Shown here: positions 34,417 to 42,425 of the stretch, one piece after another
How positions within the stretch are numbered: the stretch's first letter is position 1
Layout of the letters: every line of letters starts with the position of its first letter
Source of the DNA: an uncultured Lachnospiraceae bacterium
GTDB lineage: Bacteria; Bacillota; Clostridia; Lachnospirales; Lachnospiraceae
Assembly: GCA_910585765.1 (NCBI GenBank)
Contig: CAJUES010000025.1
Span: 1-48,882 of the forward strand
Length of the DNA stretch: 48,882 bases
Reading direction: 5' to 3'
Notes under the pieces: model-generated
The model's input: the letters and a program-made list of their open reading frames with translations, nothing else
The model's database searches: none
Told to the model about the DNA's origin: nothing
Translations under genes and position numbers: made by a program

Positions 34417-34417
34417 A

Positions 34418-37153
34418 ATGCTTAGAGCAGTAATTGAATTGTCAAAATATATCCTGGTGATCAATATCTTATTGTACACGCTGACCAGTTTTATGGTTCT
34501 TCGGCGGGATGACAGGGAGCGCAGGGGATTTGTTTTCGTCCTCCAGTACCTGATGATCCTGATCAACCATATGACGGGCAGTCTTGTTCTGCTGTCATCG
34601 AGAAAGGATTTTACATACCTTTTCCTGCCTCTTTTTCAGGTGATCGTGGTGTTTGCCTTCCTGGTCCTGATGCGCGCGATATACCCAAGGGCTGACAGAC
34701 TGATCCAAAACCACATAGCGCTTCTTTTGTCTATCAGTTTTGTGATCCTGACGCGGATATCGCTGACACGTTCGATCCGTCAGTTTACGATCGTGGCGAT
34801 ATCGCTTGTGGCGGCATTGATCATCCCTGCGTTTATGAAATATACCAGACTTCTGAAAAGCTTTGAGTACATTTTTGCGGCAGCAGGCATATTGATACTG
34901 GGTGTCGTGCTGATCCGGGGGAGTATCACAAACGGTTCCAAGCTGTCCTTCTCGATCATGGGACTGTCTTTTCAGCCGTCGGAATTCGTGAAGATCATCT
35001 ATGTACTGTTTCTGGCGGCGATCCTGTCAAAAGCGGAGCGTTTTGTGTATGTCGTACTCTCCGCGGTGCTGGCAGCTGTCCATGTACTGTTCCTGGCAGC
35101 GTCCAAAGATCTGGGAAGTGCCTTGATCTATTTTATCTCCTACATCGTTCTGCTGTTTGTCGCCACGCGCAAGATGCGGTATCTGATAGCCGGTCTTGCG
35201 GGAGGGAGCGCGGCGGCGTATGTATCGTACCTCATGTTTTACCATGTGCGCGTGCGTGTTTCGGCGTGGCTCGATCCATGGAACGACATCAATGCCACCG
35301 GGTATCAGATCGCCCAATCCCTGTTTGGCATCGGGACAGGCGGGTGGTTTGGCATGGGGATTGACGCGGGCACACCAGGTACAATCCCTTATGTGGAACA
35401 GGATTTCATCTTTTCTGCCGTCTGTGAGGAGATGGGTGTCCTGTTTGGCATCTGTCTGATCGCGGTCTGTGTCAACCTGTTTCTGGAGATCGTCCACATA
35501 GCGCACTCCTGTCGCGATCCCTTTATGCGGTATGCGTCATACGGATTGGGGATCATCTATATCGTGCAGCTGTTTCTGACGGTCGGCGGAAACAGCAAGT
35601 TTATCCCGCTCACAGGGGTGACACTGCCACTGATCAGCTACGGTGGAAGTTCAGTGCTCGCCACCTTGATCATGTTTTCTGTCATCCAGGGATTTTATAT
35701 CAACAATGACCTGTGCTGTGAAACAGCGCCCGGCGAAGACAACGCCGGGGCTCACATCCCGAGGTTTCATATGAATATTGTCGCCGGCGTCTTTGCGGGT
35801 TTATTTGCCGCGATCAGCGGATATCTGGTACACTATGTCTACTATGACAGTCCGCAGGTCATCAACAATTCCTACAATGCAAAGCGCCAGGACATCGTGG
35901 CGGCAAAGACAGTGCGGGGGGATATCCTCTCCGCCGACGGCCAGGTACTGGCCACCACTGTGACAGACACGGATGAGCGGCGCTATCCTTTCGGCGAAGT
36001 GTTCGCGCATGCAGTCGGCTATGCCTCGCACGGGAGAATGGGTGTCGAGCAGAGTGCGAACATGTTCCTTGTCTCATCGAACATTTCTCTGGGAAACAAA
36101 CTGCAGAATGACCTTGCTGACGAGAAGCATATGGGAAATACCGTCGTCACCACCTTTGACACAAAACTGCAGCAGATCGCATATAATGCCTTGGGATTGT
36201 ACAGCGGGGCTGTCATCGTGACAGAGCCGTCATCCGGCAGGATCCTTGCAATGGTGTCGAAGCCTGATTTTGATCCGAATGCGATCAGTGTGATCTGGGA
36301 TGATATCCTTGCTGACACAACAAGCTCCGTCCTGCTCAACAGGGTTACACAGGGATTGTATCCGCCTGGATCGACCTTCAAGATCCTTACAGCCCTGGAA
36401 TATATACGGGAAAATCCGGAAAGCTACAAGGAGTATCAGTTTCAGTGTACCGGAAAATTCTCGGATGGCACGAACACGATCAACTGTTTTCACGGCACGA
36501 ACCACGGAGCAGTCGACTTTACAAAGTCCTTTGCAAAATCCTGCAACTCGTCCTTTGCAAATATCGGACTAACACTTGACAGAAACAAGCTCGTACAGAC
36601 GCTCGACAGCCTGTATTTCGGCAGCGATCTCCCTGTTGGTTTTCCGGCAAATGTCAGCCGTATCTCCGATGATATACTCGACAGCGACGGAGTGATGATC
36701 CAGACCGCGATCGGGCAGGGAACCACGCAGATGACACCGATTCAGATCGCGATGATCACAGCGATGATCGCCAACGACGGCGAGATGATGGTGCCGTACG
36801 TGATCGACCGCATTGAGACCGCGGACGGCAACGAGGTCAAAAAGTATACGCCGACCTCCCTGGGGCAGCTGATCACGGAACAGGAGGCCGCCGCACTGCA
36901 GGAAGTGATGGCGGCAGTGGTGCAGGAGGGCACAGGAACCCGTCTGATCAGTGAGGGCTACAGCGCGGCAGGCAAGACGGGATCGGCAGAATACAATGAC
37001 GCTTCCGACTCGCATGCGTGGTTCACCGGGTACACGTACGACACAGAAACACCGCTGCAGATAACCGTGATCCTGGAGGGCGCAGGAAACGGCGGCGAGT
37101 TTGCCGTACCGATGGCGAGAAGGATATTGGATCAGTACTACAGTGAGAAATAA
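34418..37153 (+). CDS. SEDS glycosyltransferase - class B PBP fusion protein
   Basis: A 911-residue protein that joins two usually separate wall-synthesis enzymes. Residues about 10-430 are a FtsW/RodA (SEDS) membrane polymerase with many helices (GLSFQPSEFVKIIYVL, STKDLGSAL-like ASKDLGSALIYFISY, LPLISYGGSS). After a further membrane helix near 450-475 comes a penicillin-binding transpeptidase: SxxK at Ser652-Lys655 (PPGSTFK), SCN at 708-710 and KTG at 853-855. The PBP dimerisation part is short compared with PBP2. It probably polymerises and cross-links peptidoglycan in division or sporulation. The operon position behind zapA supports division. Start ATG 34418 has GTGGAG upstream. Confidence 0.92.
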   Translation: MLRAVIELSKYILVINILLYTLTSFMVLRRDDRERRGFVFVLQYLMILINHMTGSLVLLSSRKDFTYLFLPLFQVIVVFAFLVLMRAIYPRADRLIQNHIALLLSISFVILTRISLTRSIRQFTIVAISLVAALIIPAFMKYTRLLKSFEYIFAAAGILILGVVLIRGSITNGSKLSFSIMGLSFQPSEFVKIIYVLFLAAILSKAERFVYVVLSAVLAAVHVLFLAASKDLGSALIYFISYIVLLFVATRKMRYLIAGLAGGSAAAYVSYLMFYHVRVRVSAWLDPWNDINATGYQIAQSLFGIGTGGWFGMGIDAGTPGTIPYVEQDFIFSAVCEEMGVLFGICLIAVCVNLFLEIVHIAHSCRDPFMRYASYGLGIIYIVQLFLTVGGNSKFIPLTGVTLPLISYGGSSVLATLIMFSVIQGFYINNDLCCETAPGEDNAGAHIPRFHMNIVAGVFAGLFAAISGYLVHYVYYDSPQVINNSYNAKRQDIVAAKTVRGDILSADGQVLATTVTDTDERRYPFGEVFAHAVGYASHGRMGVEQSANMFLVSSNISLGNKLQNDLADEKHMGNTVVTTFDTKLQQIAYNALGLYSGAVIVTEPSSGRILAMVSKPDFDPNAISVIWDDILADTTSSVLLNRVTQGLYPPGSTFKILTALEYIRENPESYKEYQFQCTGKFSDGTNTINCFHGTNHGAVDFTKSFAKSCNSSFANIGLTLDRNKLVQTLDSLYFGSDLPVGFPANVSRISDDILDSDGVMIQTAIGQGTTQMTPIQIAMITAMIANDGEMMVPYVIDRIETADGNEVKKYTPTSLGQLITEQEAAALQEVMAAVVQEGTGTRLISEGYSAAGKTGSAEYNDASDSHAWFTGYTYDTETPLQITVILEGAGNGGEFAVPMARRILDQYYSEK

Positions 37154-37271
37154 AGCTTTTTCTGCCTTTTGTATAAAATATCACAAATTTTTGAAGAATA
37201 CTTTGTAATTTTTTGCGAAAAGGTGTATATTAATATTAGATAGAATTTTTATGGTAGAAGGGAGCCCAAAA

Positions 37272-38144
37272 ATGATTAATCGCTTATTTGGAAATTATCT
37301 GGTAGAAAAACAAATATTGACGCAAAACCAGCTGGATGACCTACTTCCGGTCCAGAAAGATTTCAAGGCTGAGGTGGCTACAATAGCAGTTATCAATAAA
37401 ATACTTTCATCGGCAGCCGCACTGGATCTTTTGAGACAACTGGACCAGGGAAATGAGCGCTTTGGAGATGCAGCGATCGAAGCCGGTTATCTCAGTGACG
37501 AGAAGCTGGACGAGATATTGACGTATCAGATGAACACGTTTATGAAATTTGTCCAGAGTCTTCTGGACAGGGGCGTATTCAGTCTGGAACAGGTCAATCT
37601 ATTTTTGGACGAGTTTCAACGGCTTGGCGGCTACACGGATGCCCAGATCAGTTCGCTGATCCATGACGACCTCGAAGAGTGCATCTACATTTTTGTTCCC
37701 CTGAAATCAGAAAGGCTCAAGGAATTTGCCCTGACGCTCGTGCGGACGATTCGGAGACTGCTCGACAGTGACGCTTATCTGGACAAAGCATACACGGCGC
37801 GTTCCCTGCAGCTAGACAAATATGCATGTCAGGTGATCGTCGGGGATATGCATATGAAAGTATACATAAGCGCACCTGGCGACGGTCTGCTCGCCATTGC
37901 CAATCACTTTGCTGAGGACACATACGATGCGGTTGACGAGGACGCCCTGGACAATGTCGGAGAATTTATCAACTGTGTAAATGGTCTGTTTGCCACAAAT
38001 CTGAGTTATGATGATATCACGATCGATATGAATTCGCCCGAATACTCAGTGGATGGGCCATTTATCAGCAACGAGAAACTGTATGTCATTCCTATACACG
38101 CCAATGGTTACAGTTTCAGGGCAGTTTTAGAAGTATATGAATAA
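37272..38144 (+). CDS. Protein with CheX-like phosphatase domain
   Basis: A 290-residue protein. The N-terminal 90 residues contain two copies of the motif seen in type II secretion ATPase N-termini (GNYLVEKQILTQNQLDDLL and AAIEAGYLSDEKLDEIL). The C-terminal 140 residues resemble CheX: the catalytic pair Glu231-x2-Asn234 (VGEFINCVNG) matches the E-x2-N signature of CheC/CheX phosphatases. Such proteins remove phosphate from CheY-like regulators, and a CheY-like gene lies 44 bases downstream. ATG 37272 follows AGAAGGGAG. Confidence 0.75.
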   Translation: MINRLFGNYLVEKQILTQNQLDDLLPVQKDFKAEVATIAVINKILSSAAALDLLRQLDQGNERFGDAAIEAGYLSDEKLDEILTYQMNTFMKFVQSLLDRGVFSLEQVNLFLDEFQRLGGYTDAQISSLIHDDLEECIYIFVPLKSERLKEFALTLVRTIRRLLDSDAYLDKAYTARSLQLDKYACQVIVGDMHMKVYISAPGDGLLAIANHFAEDTYDAVDEDALDNVGEFINCVNGLFATNLSYDDITIDMNSPEYSVDGPFISNEKLYVIPIHANGYSFRAVLEVYE

Positions 38145-38188
38145 AATATGCTTTACAAAGTTTTATAAGAGAGTAAGGAGATTAAAAA

Positions 38189-38545
38189 ATGAGTACTGTT
38201 TTGATAGTTGATGATTCCAAGACATCGAGATATATGCTTCGCCATATCCTCGTCGAGAATGGCTATGAGGTGATCGCGGAAGCGGAGAACGGGCAGGAGG
38301 GGTACGATAAATACTGCGAGCTTGAGCCTGATTTTGTCACGCTCGACATTACCATGCCCGTGATGGACGGCATTGAAACTCTTGTCAAGATAAAAGAGTA
38401 CAATGAGGAAGCCAAGGTGATCATGGTGACGGCATCCGGTCAGAAAAATAAAATGCTCGACGCGATCAAACTCGGCGCGGCAGATTTCGTCACAAAACCC
38501 TACGAGACGAATCAGATCATAAGCATCATGGACAGCATGAAGTAA
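38189..38545 (+). CDS. CheY-like single-domain response regulator
   Basis: A 118-residue receiver domain with no output domain. Asp8 and Asp9 form the acidic pocket, Asp53 (VTLDITMPVMDG) is the phosphorylation site, Thr81 and Lys103 complete the switch (KPYE). The layout matches CheY. It is preceded by the CheX-like gene, suggesting a phosphorylation cycle, but no histidine kinase or flagellar gene is within the window. AAGGAG precedes the start. Confidence 0.93.
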   Translation: MSTVLIVDDSKTSRYMLRHILVENGYEVIAEAENGQEGYDKYCELEPDFVTLDITMPVMDGIETLVKIKEYNEEAKVIMVTASGQKNKMLDAIKLGAADFVTKPYETNQIISIMDSMK

Positions 38546-38574
38546 AATATACGCACCATACAGGAGGAAACAGC

Positions 38575-39021
38575 ATGATTCAAGCTACTAGCTGTGGTGG
38601 CGTAGTCATTTTCAGGGGGAAAATATTACTTTTGTACAAAAATTTCAAGAACCGGTACGAGGGCTGGGTTCTGCCAAAGGGCACTGTCGAAACCGGTGAA
38701 AAACATGTGGAGACCGCTTTGCGCGAAGTGTTCGAGGAGTCTGGCGTGAAGGCCACTGTCATGAAATATATCGGAAAAAGTGAATATACCTTCAATGTAC
38801 CTCAGGATGTCGTCGAAAAAGAAGTTCATTGGTATCTGATGATGGCAGATAATTATTTCAGCAAGCCGCAGCGCGAAGAATTTTTTGTGGATTCCGGGTA
38901 TTACAAATACCATGAAGCGTACCATCTGCTCAAGTTCTCTAACGAGAAACAGATCTTGGAGCAGGCATATCAGGAATACCTGGATCTTCGAAAAAAAAAG
39001 CAATGGATAAAACCACGTTGA
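38575..39021 (+). CDS. NUDIX hydrolase
   Basis: A 148-residue protein with a full NUDIX box: Gly36-x5-Glu42-x7-Arg50-Glu51-x2-Glu54-Glu55-x-Gly57 (GTVETGEKHVETALREVFEE). The N-terminus GGVVIFRGKILLLYK, followed by GWVLPKGTVE, resembles Ap4A or (di)nucleoside polyphosphate hydrolases. It has AGGAGG eight bases upstream and follows the CheY-like gene by 29 bases. A terminator follows. The exact substrate is not determined. Confidence 0.9.
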   Translation: MIQATSCGGVVIFRGKILLLYKNFKNRYEGWVLPKGTVETGEKHVETALREVFEESGVKATVMKYIGKSEYTFNVPQDVVEKEVHWYLMMADNYFSKPQREEFFVDSGYYKYHEAYHLLKFSNEKQILEQAYQEYLDLRKKKQWIKPR

Positions 39022-39060
39022 GACGCCAAAATGTTTGCACTTTAGCAGAAACACGTCTAT

Positions 39061-39088
39061 AAAGGAGGTCGGCTTTGACCTTCTTTTT
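39061..39088 (+). terminator. Terminator after the NUDIX gene
   Basis: AAAGGAGGTC pairs with GACCTTCTTT (one G-U) around a short loop and is followed by T residues. Confidence 0.75.
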
Positions 39089-39091
39089 GGT

Positions 39092-39120
39092 TTGAAATAT
39101 GCGAAATATTATGTTAAAAT
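39092..39120 (+). promoter_or_regulatory. Promoter upstream of the gene at 39193
   Basis: TTGAAA (39092-39097), 17-base spacer, TAAAAT (39115-39120), directly after the NUDIX terminator. Confidence 0.6.
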
Positions 39121-39192
39121 AATCATTTGGAACCGGATCTCGCGCTGTGCTGCAGGATCCGCAGGAAAGTCTATTAGAGAGCAGTGATCAAG

Positions 39193-39504
39193 ATGCATTT
39201 TAGCAGAAAATTATATATCAGCCCATCTTTGCATAAAAAGTGTGGAAAAGTAAAGTGGAAACTGCGGACTGGCAGACCACAGCCTGCAGTATACATTATC
39301 GCCCTGGCGAAGAACAACGACCTGCTTGAAATCTACCACAGCGGGCTTCTCAAGCAAAAATACTACAAGAAAAAGCAGAATGCTCCCTATATTGTCGGCA
39401 TCGCTGCAGGATACGGCGGGGCTGTCGACCTGGTTATAGAGATCATCGAGGATGTTTTGCGCGAAACCGGAGCCTGTGACGTAAAGACTTATTTTGCAAA
39501 ATAA
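39193..39504 (+). CDS. Small basic protein, hypothetical
   Basis: A 103-residue basic protein with Lys-rich N-terminal half (LHKKCGKVKWKLRTGRPQP) and a mixed C-terminal half (IVGIAAGYGGAVDLVIEIIE). I do not recognise a family; the layout occurs in Lachnospiraceae genomes next to the genes that follow. ATG 39193 is chosen; GTG 39184 upstream is in frame. It has its own promoter and is followed by the DUF2953 gene after 25 bases, so it probably heads that unit. Confidence 0.6.
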   Translation: MHFSRKLYISPSLHKKCGKVKWKLRTGRPQPAVYIIALAKNNDLLEIYHSGLLKQKYYKKKQNAPYIVGIAAGYGGAVDLVIEIIEDVLRETGACDVKTYFAK

Positions 39505-39529
39505 TTTGTTTGAACATTAAGGGGAGCTT

Positions 39530-40495
39530 ATGTTATCAATACTATTAACTGTTTTGAAGGTGATCGGGATCTCGGTTCTGATCATTCTCGGACTCATTTT
39601 GTTCCTGGTGCTGTTGGTTCTGTTTGTGCCGGTCCGTTACAGCGGCAAGGGCAGCTACGATGGCAGTGCGTCTGCCGTGGGACTGCGCGCGTCATGGCTT
39701 CTGCACATGATATCCGTGCGGGGAGAGTACCAGAGTGAGCAGGCGCTCCACATATGCTTGAGGATCTTTGGCATCAGGATATATGACAATCTCAGGACTG
39801 ACAGGAAAAAAAACAGGCATAAAAAAGTGAAATCAACGAAAACTAAAACAAAGGATACCGGTGAGATCCAGGCTGCCTCGTCGGAGGAATCGGTGTGGGA
39901 AGCCCCCTGTTTGGAGCCGGAGCGCAAAGACGATCCGTGCGCGGAAAATGCCGCGGCAGGAGCGCGTACAGCAGGGAGTGCCGGCTCTTCGGACGAATCG
40001 GTCGACAATAGCGAAAAGAAACCGGGAATTGTTCAAAAAATTAAGAATTTTTTAATTAATTTTGTCAATTTTTTCAAAAATATAACGTTCACAATCCATA
40101 AAGTTTGTGATACAATAGTTAGGATAAAGGATAACATAAAATATTACCTTGGAGTGCTGCAGCTTGACAGCACAAAGCGTGCATTTGCGAACTGCCAGTG
40201 TCAGCTGATGCGTGTCCTCAGAAAAATATCTCCGCGAAACTATCACGTCAGCCTTCATCTCGGTTTTGACGATCCTGCGGTGATGGGGGAGATCCTCGCG
40301 GTGTGGGGAATGCTCTACCCGCTGCATCAGGGAAATATCGATATACAGCCTGAGTTTGATCAGACTGTTATGGAGGGCAGTTTTTCCTTCCGGGGACTTG
40401 TCAGCGTGTTTGTCTTTGCGCGTGCTGCATGCATTCTGTTTTTTGACAAGGATATCAAGCTTTTGATCAGACAATTAAAACGCAGTGAAATTTGA
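39530..40495 (+). CDS. DUF2953 domain protein (YtfI-like)
   Basis: A 321-residue protein. A membrane helix at residues 5-33 (VLIILGLILFLVLLVLFVPV) is followed by VRYSGKGSYDGSASA, a long low-complexity charged linker (about 95-165), and the C-terminal part (SPRNYHVSLHLGFDDPAVMG). DUF2953 proteins are linked to sporulation and in Bacillus the gene (ytfI) neighbours ytfJ/gerW, as here. AAGGGGAG precedes the start. The next gene starts 14 bases later. Confidence 0.85.
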   Translation: MLSILLTVLKVIGISVLIILGLILFLVLLVLFVPVRYSGKGSYDGSASAVGLRASWLLHMISVRGEYQSEQALHICLRIFGIRIYDNLRTDRKKNRHKKVKSTKTKTKDTGEIQAASSEESVWEAPCLEPERKDDPCAENAAAGARTAGSAGSSDESVDNSEKKPGIVQKIKNFLINFVNFFKNITFTIHKVCDTIVRIKDNIKYYLGVLQLDSTKRAFANCQCQLMRVLRKISPRNYHVSLHLGFDDPAVMGEILAVWGMLYPLHQGNIDIQPEFDQTVMEGSFSFRGLVSVFVFARAACILFFDKDIKLLIRQLKRSEI

Positions 40496-40509
40496 TTTGG
40501 AGGTATAGA

Positions 40510-40899
40510 ATGGCTGATAATAGTTTTAACGAAGTAGTGAATTCCATGATGCAGGGAATGGAAAGCTTTCTCTCATCCAAGACAGTGGTCGGAGAACCGA
40601 CACAGGCAGGAGATACGACGATCATCCCGCTGGTGGATGTCACCTTTGGCGTCGGGGCAGGCGCGTCTTCCCAGGAGAAGAAAAGCGGCGGAGCGGGTGG
40701 CATGACCGGAAAAATGTCCCCCAGCGCAGTGCTGGTCATCAAGAACGGGCAGGTGAGGCTCGTCAATATCAAGAACCAGGATACCGTCAATAAGATCATT
40801 GACATGGTGCCGGATCTGATCGACCGTTTCACATCCAGGAACGAGGATATGCCCAGTGACGACGAAGTGGTCAGCACAGCCTTTCCGGAAGACAAATAG
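40510..40899 (+). CDS. GerW/YtfJ family sporulation protein
   Basis: A 129-residue protein. NSMMQGMESFLSSKTVVGEP, the middle TIIPLVDVTFGVGAGAS, then a Gly/Lys-rich stretch and SPSAVLVIKNGQVRLVNIKN are the YtfJ/GerW pattern. GerW is needed for the normal coat or germination in Bacillus. Start 40510 has GGAGG eight bases upstream. It pairs with the DUF2953 gene, as in Bacillus. Confidence 0.9.
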   Translation: MADNSFNEVVNSMMQGMESFLSSKTVVGEPTQAGDTTIIPLVDVTFGVGAGASSQEKKSGGAGGMTGKMSPSAVLVIKNGQVRLVNIKNQDTVNKIIDMVPDLIDRFTSRNEDMPSDDEVVSTAFPEDK

Positions 40900-40952
40900 G
40901 GAAATAAACAGAACACACCGCGCATATAATAAATAAAGATATGCCCGGGTGT

Positions 40953-41099
40953 ATGTTTATGCGCAAACTGATAGGTTATACCCTGTTCTGGATCGCCGTC
41001 GGCATGCTCTTTATGCTGGTGATCGGCAACACATGGGTTGGATTGATACTTATTGCCATCTTTATTATTTCAGGGTATTTTCTGATTGACTGCAAATAA
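40953..41099 (+). CDS. Small membrane protein of 48 residues
   Basis: An ORF of 48 codons: MFMRKLIGYTLFWIAVGMLF, then a second helix around GLILIAIFIISGYFLIDCK. Two hydrophobic helices with a NTWVG turn give a hairpin protein. I have the impression that short proteins starting RKLIGYTLFWIAVGM recur in Lachnospiraceae, but this is memory, not a search. A second ATG at 40959 is also possible. No good Shine-Dalgarno is visible; the upstream sequence is AT-rich. Confidence 0.55.
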   Translation: MFMRKLIGYTLFWIAVGMLFMLVIGNTWVGLILIAIFIISGYFLIDCK

Positions 41100-41103
41100 G
41101 CTG

Positions 41104-41222
41104 ACTGCAATAAAAAATTTTAAATAATAAATTTTAAATAAAAAACTTCAAATAAAAGACCTCGAATAATAAACTTTGAATAACAAACTTTGAAAACAAA
41201 CTTCAATAAAATAGCTTCGTAT
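41104..41222 (+). repeat. AT-rich degenerate tandem repeat, period about 14
   Basis: About eight units of the form AATAAYAAACTTYG follow each other (for example AATAATAAACTTTG, AATAACAAACTTTG, AATAAAAGACCTCG). It separates the small membrane gene from the J-domain gene. Confidence 0.7.
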
Positions 41223-41277
41223 AGGACAATTGCAGATAAAAAGCAACGTTTCATATACAAAAAGGGAGTAGATCAAT

Positions 41278-41841
41278 ATGTTGGATTTTGATGAGGAGCT
41301 CATGAAAGCTGAGGCACCGGATGACATCAAGAAGATGAAAACCTGGATGTTTCAGGAGCAGGTCAGAATTCAGGCAAAGCGGGACGAGCTTCAGGAGCTT
41401 AACCGTGAACTGCAGGATCTGAAAAGGATGCTTGAACGGGAAAAGAGTGCACTCGAAGTGCGCGAGAAGATAATCAAGAAGCGCTTTGACGACAACGAGA
41501 TATTCATAGCCAAAAAACAAAAGATTATCGAGGACGCGTACCATCAGCTTGCCCTCGACAGGAAAGCACTAGAATGTGAACGCTTGAATTTTGAACATGA
41601 GAGAAGCAAGTACAGACGCCAGAAAATGAGTGGTCCCAAACCCATGCACCAATCGTATGAGTCGGGCGCATATGACAGCACAAGCTTTTTCCGGGGTGTT
41701 GACAATGACATGGCTTTGCGGAAGCGGTACAAGGAACTGTTGAAGATATTCCATCCCGACAACAAATGCGGCGATACCAAGACATTGCTGCGTATCCAAA
41801 CTGAGTATGAGAGTCTAAAGAGCCGGTACTACGAAAGTTAG
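41278..41841 (+). CDS. Coiled-coil protein with C-terminal J-like domain
   Basis: A 187-residue protein. Residues 25-115 form a highly charged coiled coil (RDELQELNRELQDLKRMLER). The C-terminus has a short DnaJ-like helix pair with the HPD motif at 159-161 (RKRYKELLKIFHPDNKCGD), which in J proteins stimulates Hsp70. The full J domain is only about 50 residues here. The function is unknown. AAAGGGAG is close to the ATG, and the stop lies within a terminator hairpin. Confidence 0.75.
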   Translation: MLDFDEELMKAEAPDDIKKMKTWMFQEQVRIQAKRDELQELNRELQDLKRMLEREKSALEVREKIIKKRFDDNEIFIAKKQKIIEDAYHQLALDRKALECERLNFEHERSKYRRQKMSGPKPMHQSYESGAYDSTSFFRGVDNDMALRKRYKELLKIFHPDNKCGDTKTLLRIQTEYESLKSRYYES

Positions 41842-41860
41842 ATAGTACCGGTTCCTTTTT
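41820..41860 (+). terminator. Terminator after the J-domain gene
   Basis: GAGCCGGTACTA (41820-41831) pairs with TAGTACCGGTTC (41843-41854) with one G-U and is followed by CTTTTT. The stop codon of the gene is in the loop. The structured repeat copy B begins immediately after. Confidence 0.9.
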
Positions 41861-41951
41861 ATGCGCAGCCCCGTGCAGAGGAACTAAGCCGCAAGGCGGC
41901 GCACGGGAGTAGTGGAGAAGGTCGTTCCCCTACTCGATTGCGCAGCCCCGT
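41861..41951 (+). repeat. Terminator-linked hairpin motif, copy B
   Basis: ATGCGCAG then CCCGTGC (41870-41876) paired with GCACGGG (41901-41907), an 11-base 5' bulge (AGAGGAACTAA) and inner stem GCCGC-AAG-GCGGC. It is followed by a second hairpin, GAGTAG...CTACTC (41907-41935), and a repeat of TGCGCAGCCCCGT (41939-41951, first copy 41862-41874). Nearly identical to 3594-3642 in the structured part. Confidence 0.7.
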
Positions 41952-41993
41952 TTGTATAAAAAAAGAAGCCTGACGCCTCTTTTTTTATACAAA
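41951..41993 (-). terminator. Terminator of rpmB
   Basis: TTTGTATAAAAAAAGA (41951-41966) pairs perfectly over 16 bases with TCTTTTTTTATACAAA (41978-41993). On the minus strand it lies 25 bases after the rpmB stop. It may also stop plus-strand transcripts. Confidence 0.8.
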
Positions 41994-42017
41994 CAAATCA
42001 TGTTCTGTCAATTACGA

Positions 42018-42203
42018 TCATGCGCGCTCAACAGCTCCCGAACGCAGACATCTTGTGCATACGTGCATTCTCTTAGCAGCTCCGTTCACTTTGCATTTTA
42101 CATTTCTTACATTGGAATTCCAAATTGCATTGGATCTTCTATGAGAATGGCTTACGTTATTACCGAAATGAACGCCTTTGCCACAAATATCACACTTTGC
42201 CAT
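42018..42203 (-). CDS. rpmB: 50S ribosomal protein L28
   Basis: A 61-residue ribosomal protein. MAKCDICGKGVHFGNNVSHS and RRSNAIWNSNVRNVKCKVNG are unmistakable. Four cysteines, Cys4-x2-Cys7 and Cys49-x2-Cys52, make it the zinc-binding (C+) form of L28. The start at 42203 is preceded by GGAGGTG. It is divergent from the Asp23 gene, the usual Firmicutes order. The promoter is TTGCCA-N17-TAAGAT on the minus strand. Confidence 0.97.
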   Translation of the reverse strand: MAKCDICGKGVHFGNNVSHSHRRSNAIWNSNVRNVKCKVNGAAKRMHVCTRCLRSGAVERA

Positions 42204-42252
42204 CGTTAGCACCTCCTCGACTAAACTAAGTCATTCGACTCACAACAGTAGT

Positions 42253-42281
42253 ATCTTATCAGAAAAAGTAACATTTGGCAA
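42253..42281 (-). promoter_or_regulatory. Promoter of rpmB
   Basis: Read on the minus strand: TTGCCA (42281-42276), 17-base spacer, TAAGAT (42258-42253). Confidence 0.65.
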
Positions 42282-42425
42282 GTTATTTTTCATAAAATTA
42301 ATAACTTTTTATAAATGTTGGAAATTCTCTTAAAATATATGTTTCCTTTTTTCCAAAAAACGGTTATAATAATAGCATTAATGTTTTTTATTTTATTTGT
42401 AATAAAATATAAAAGGAGGATTTCT

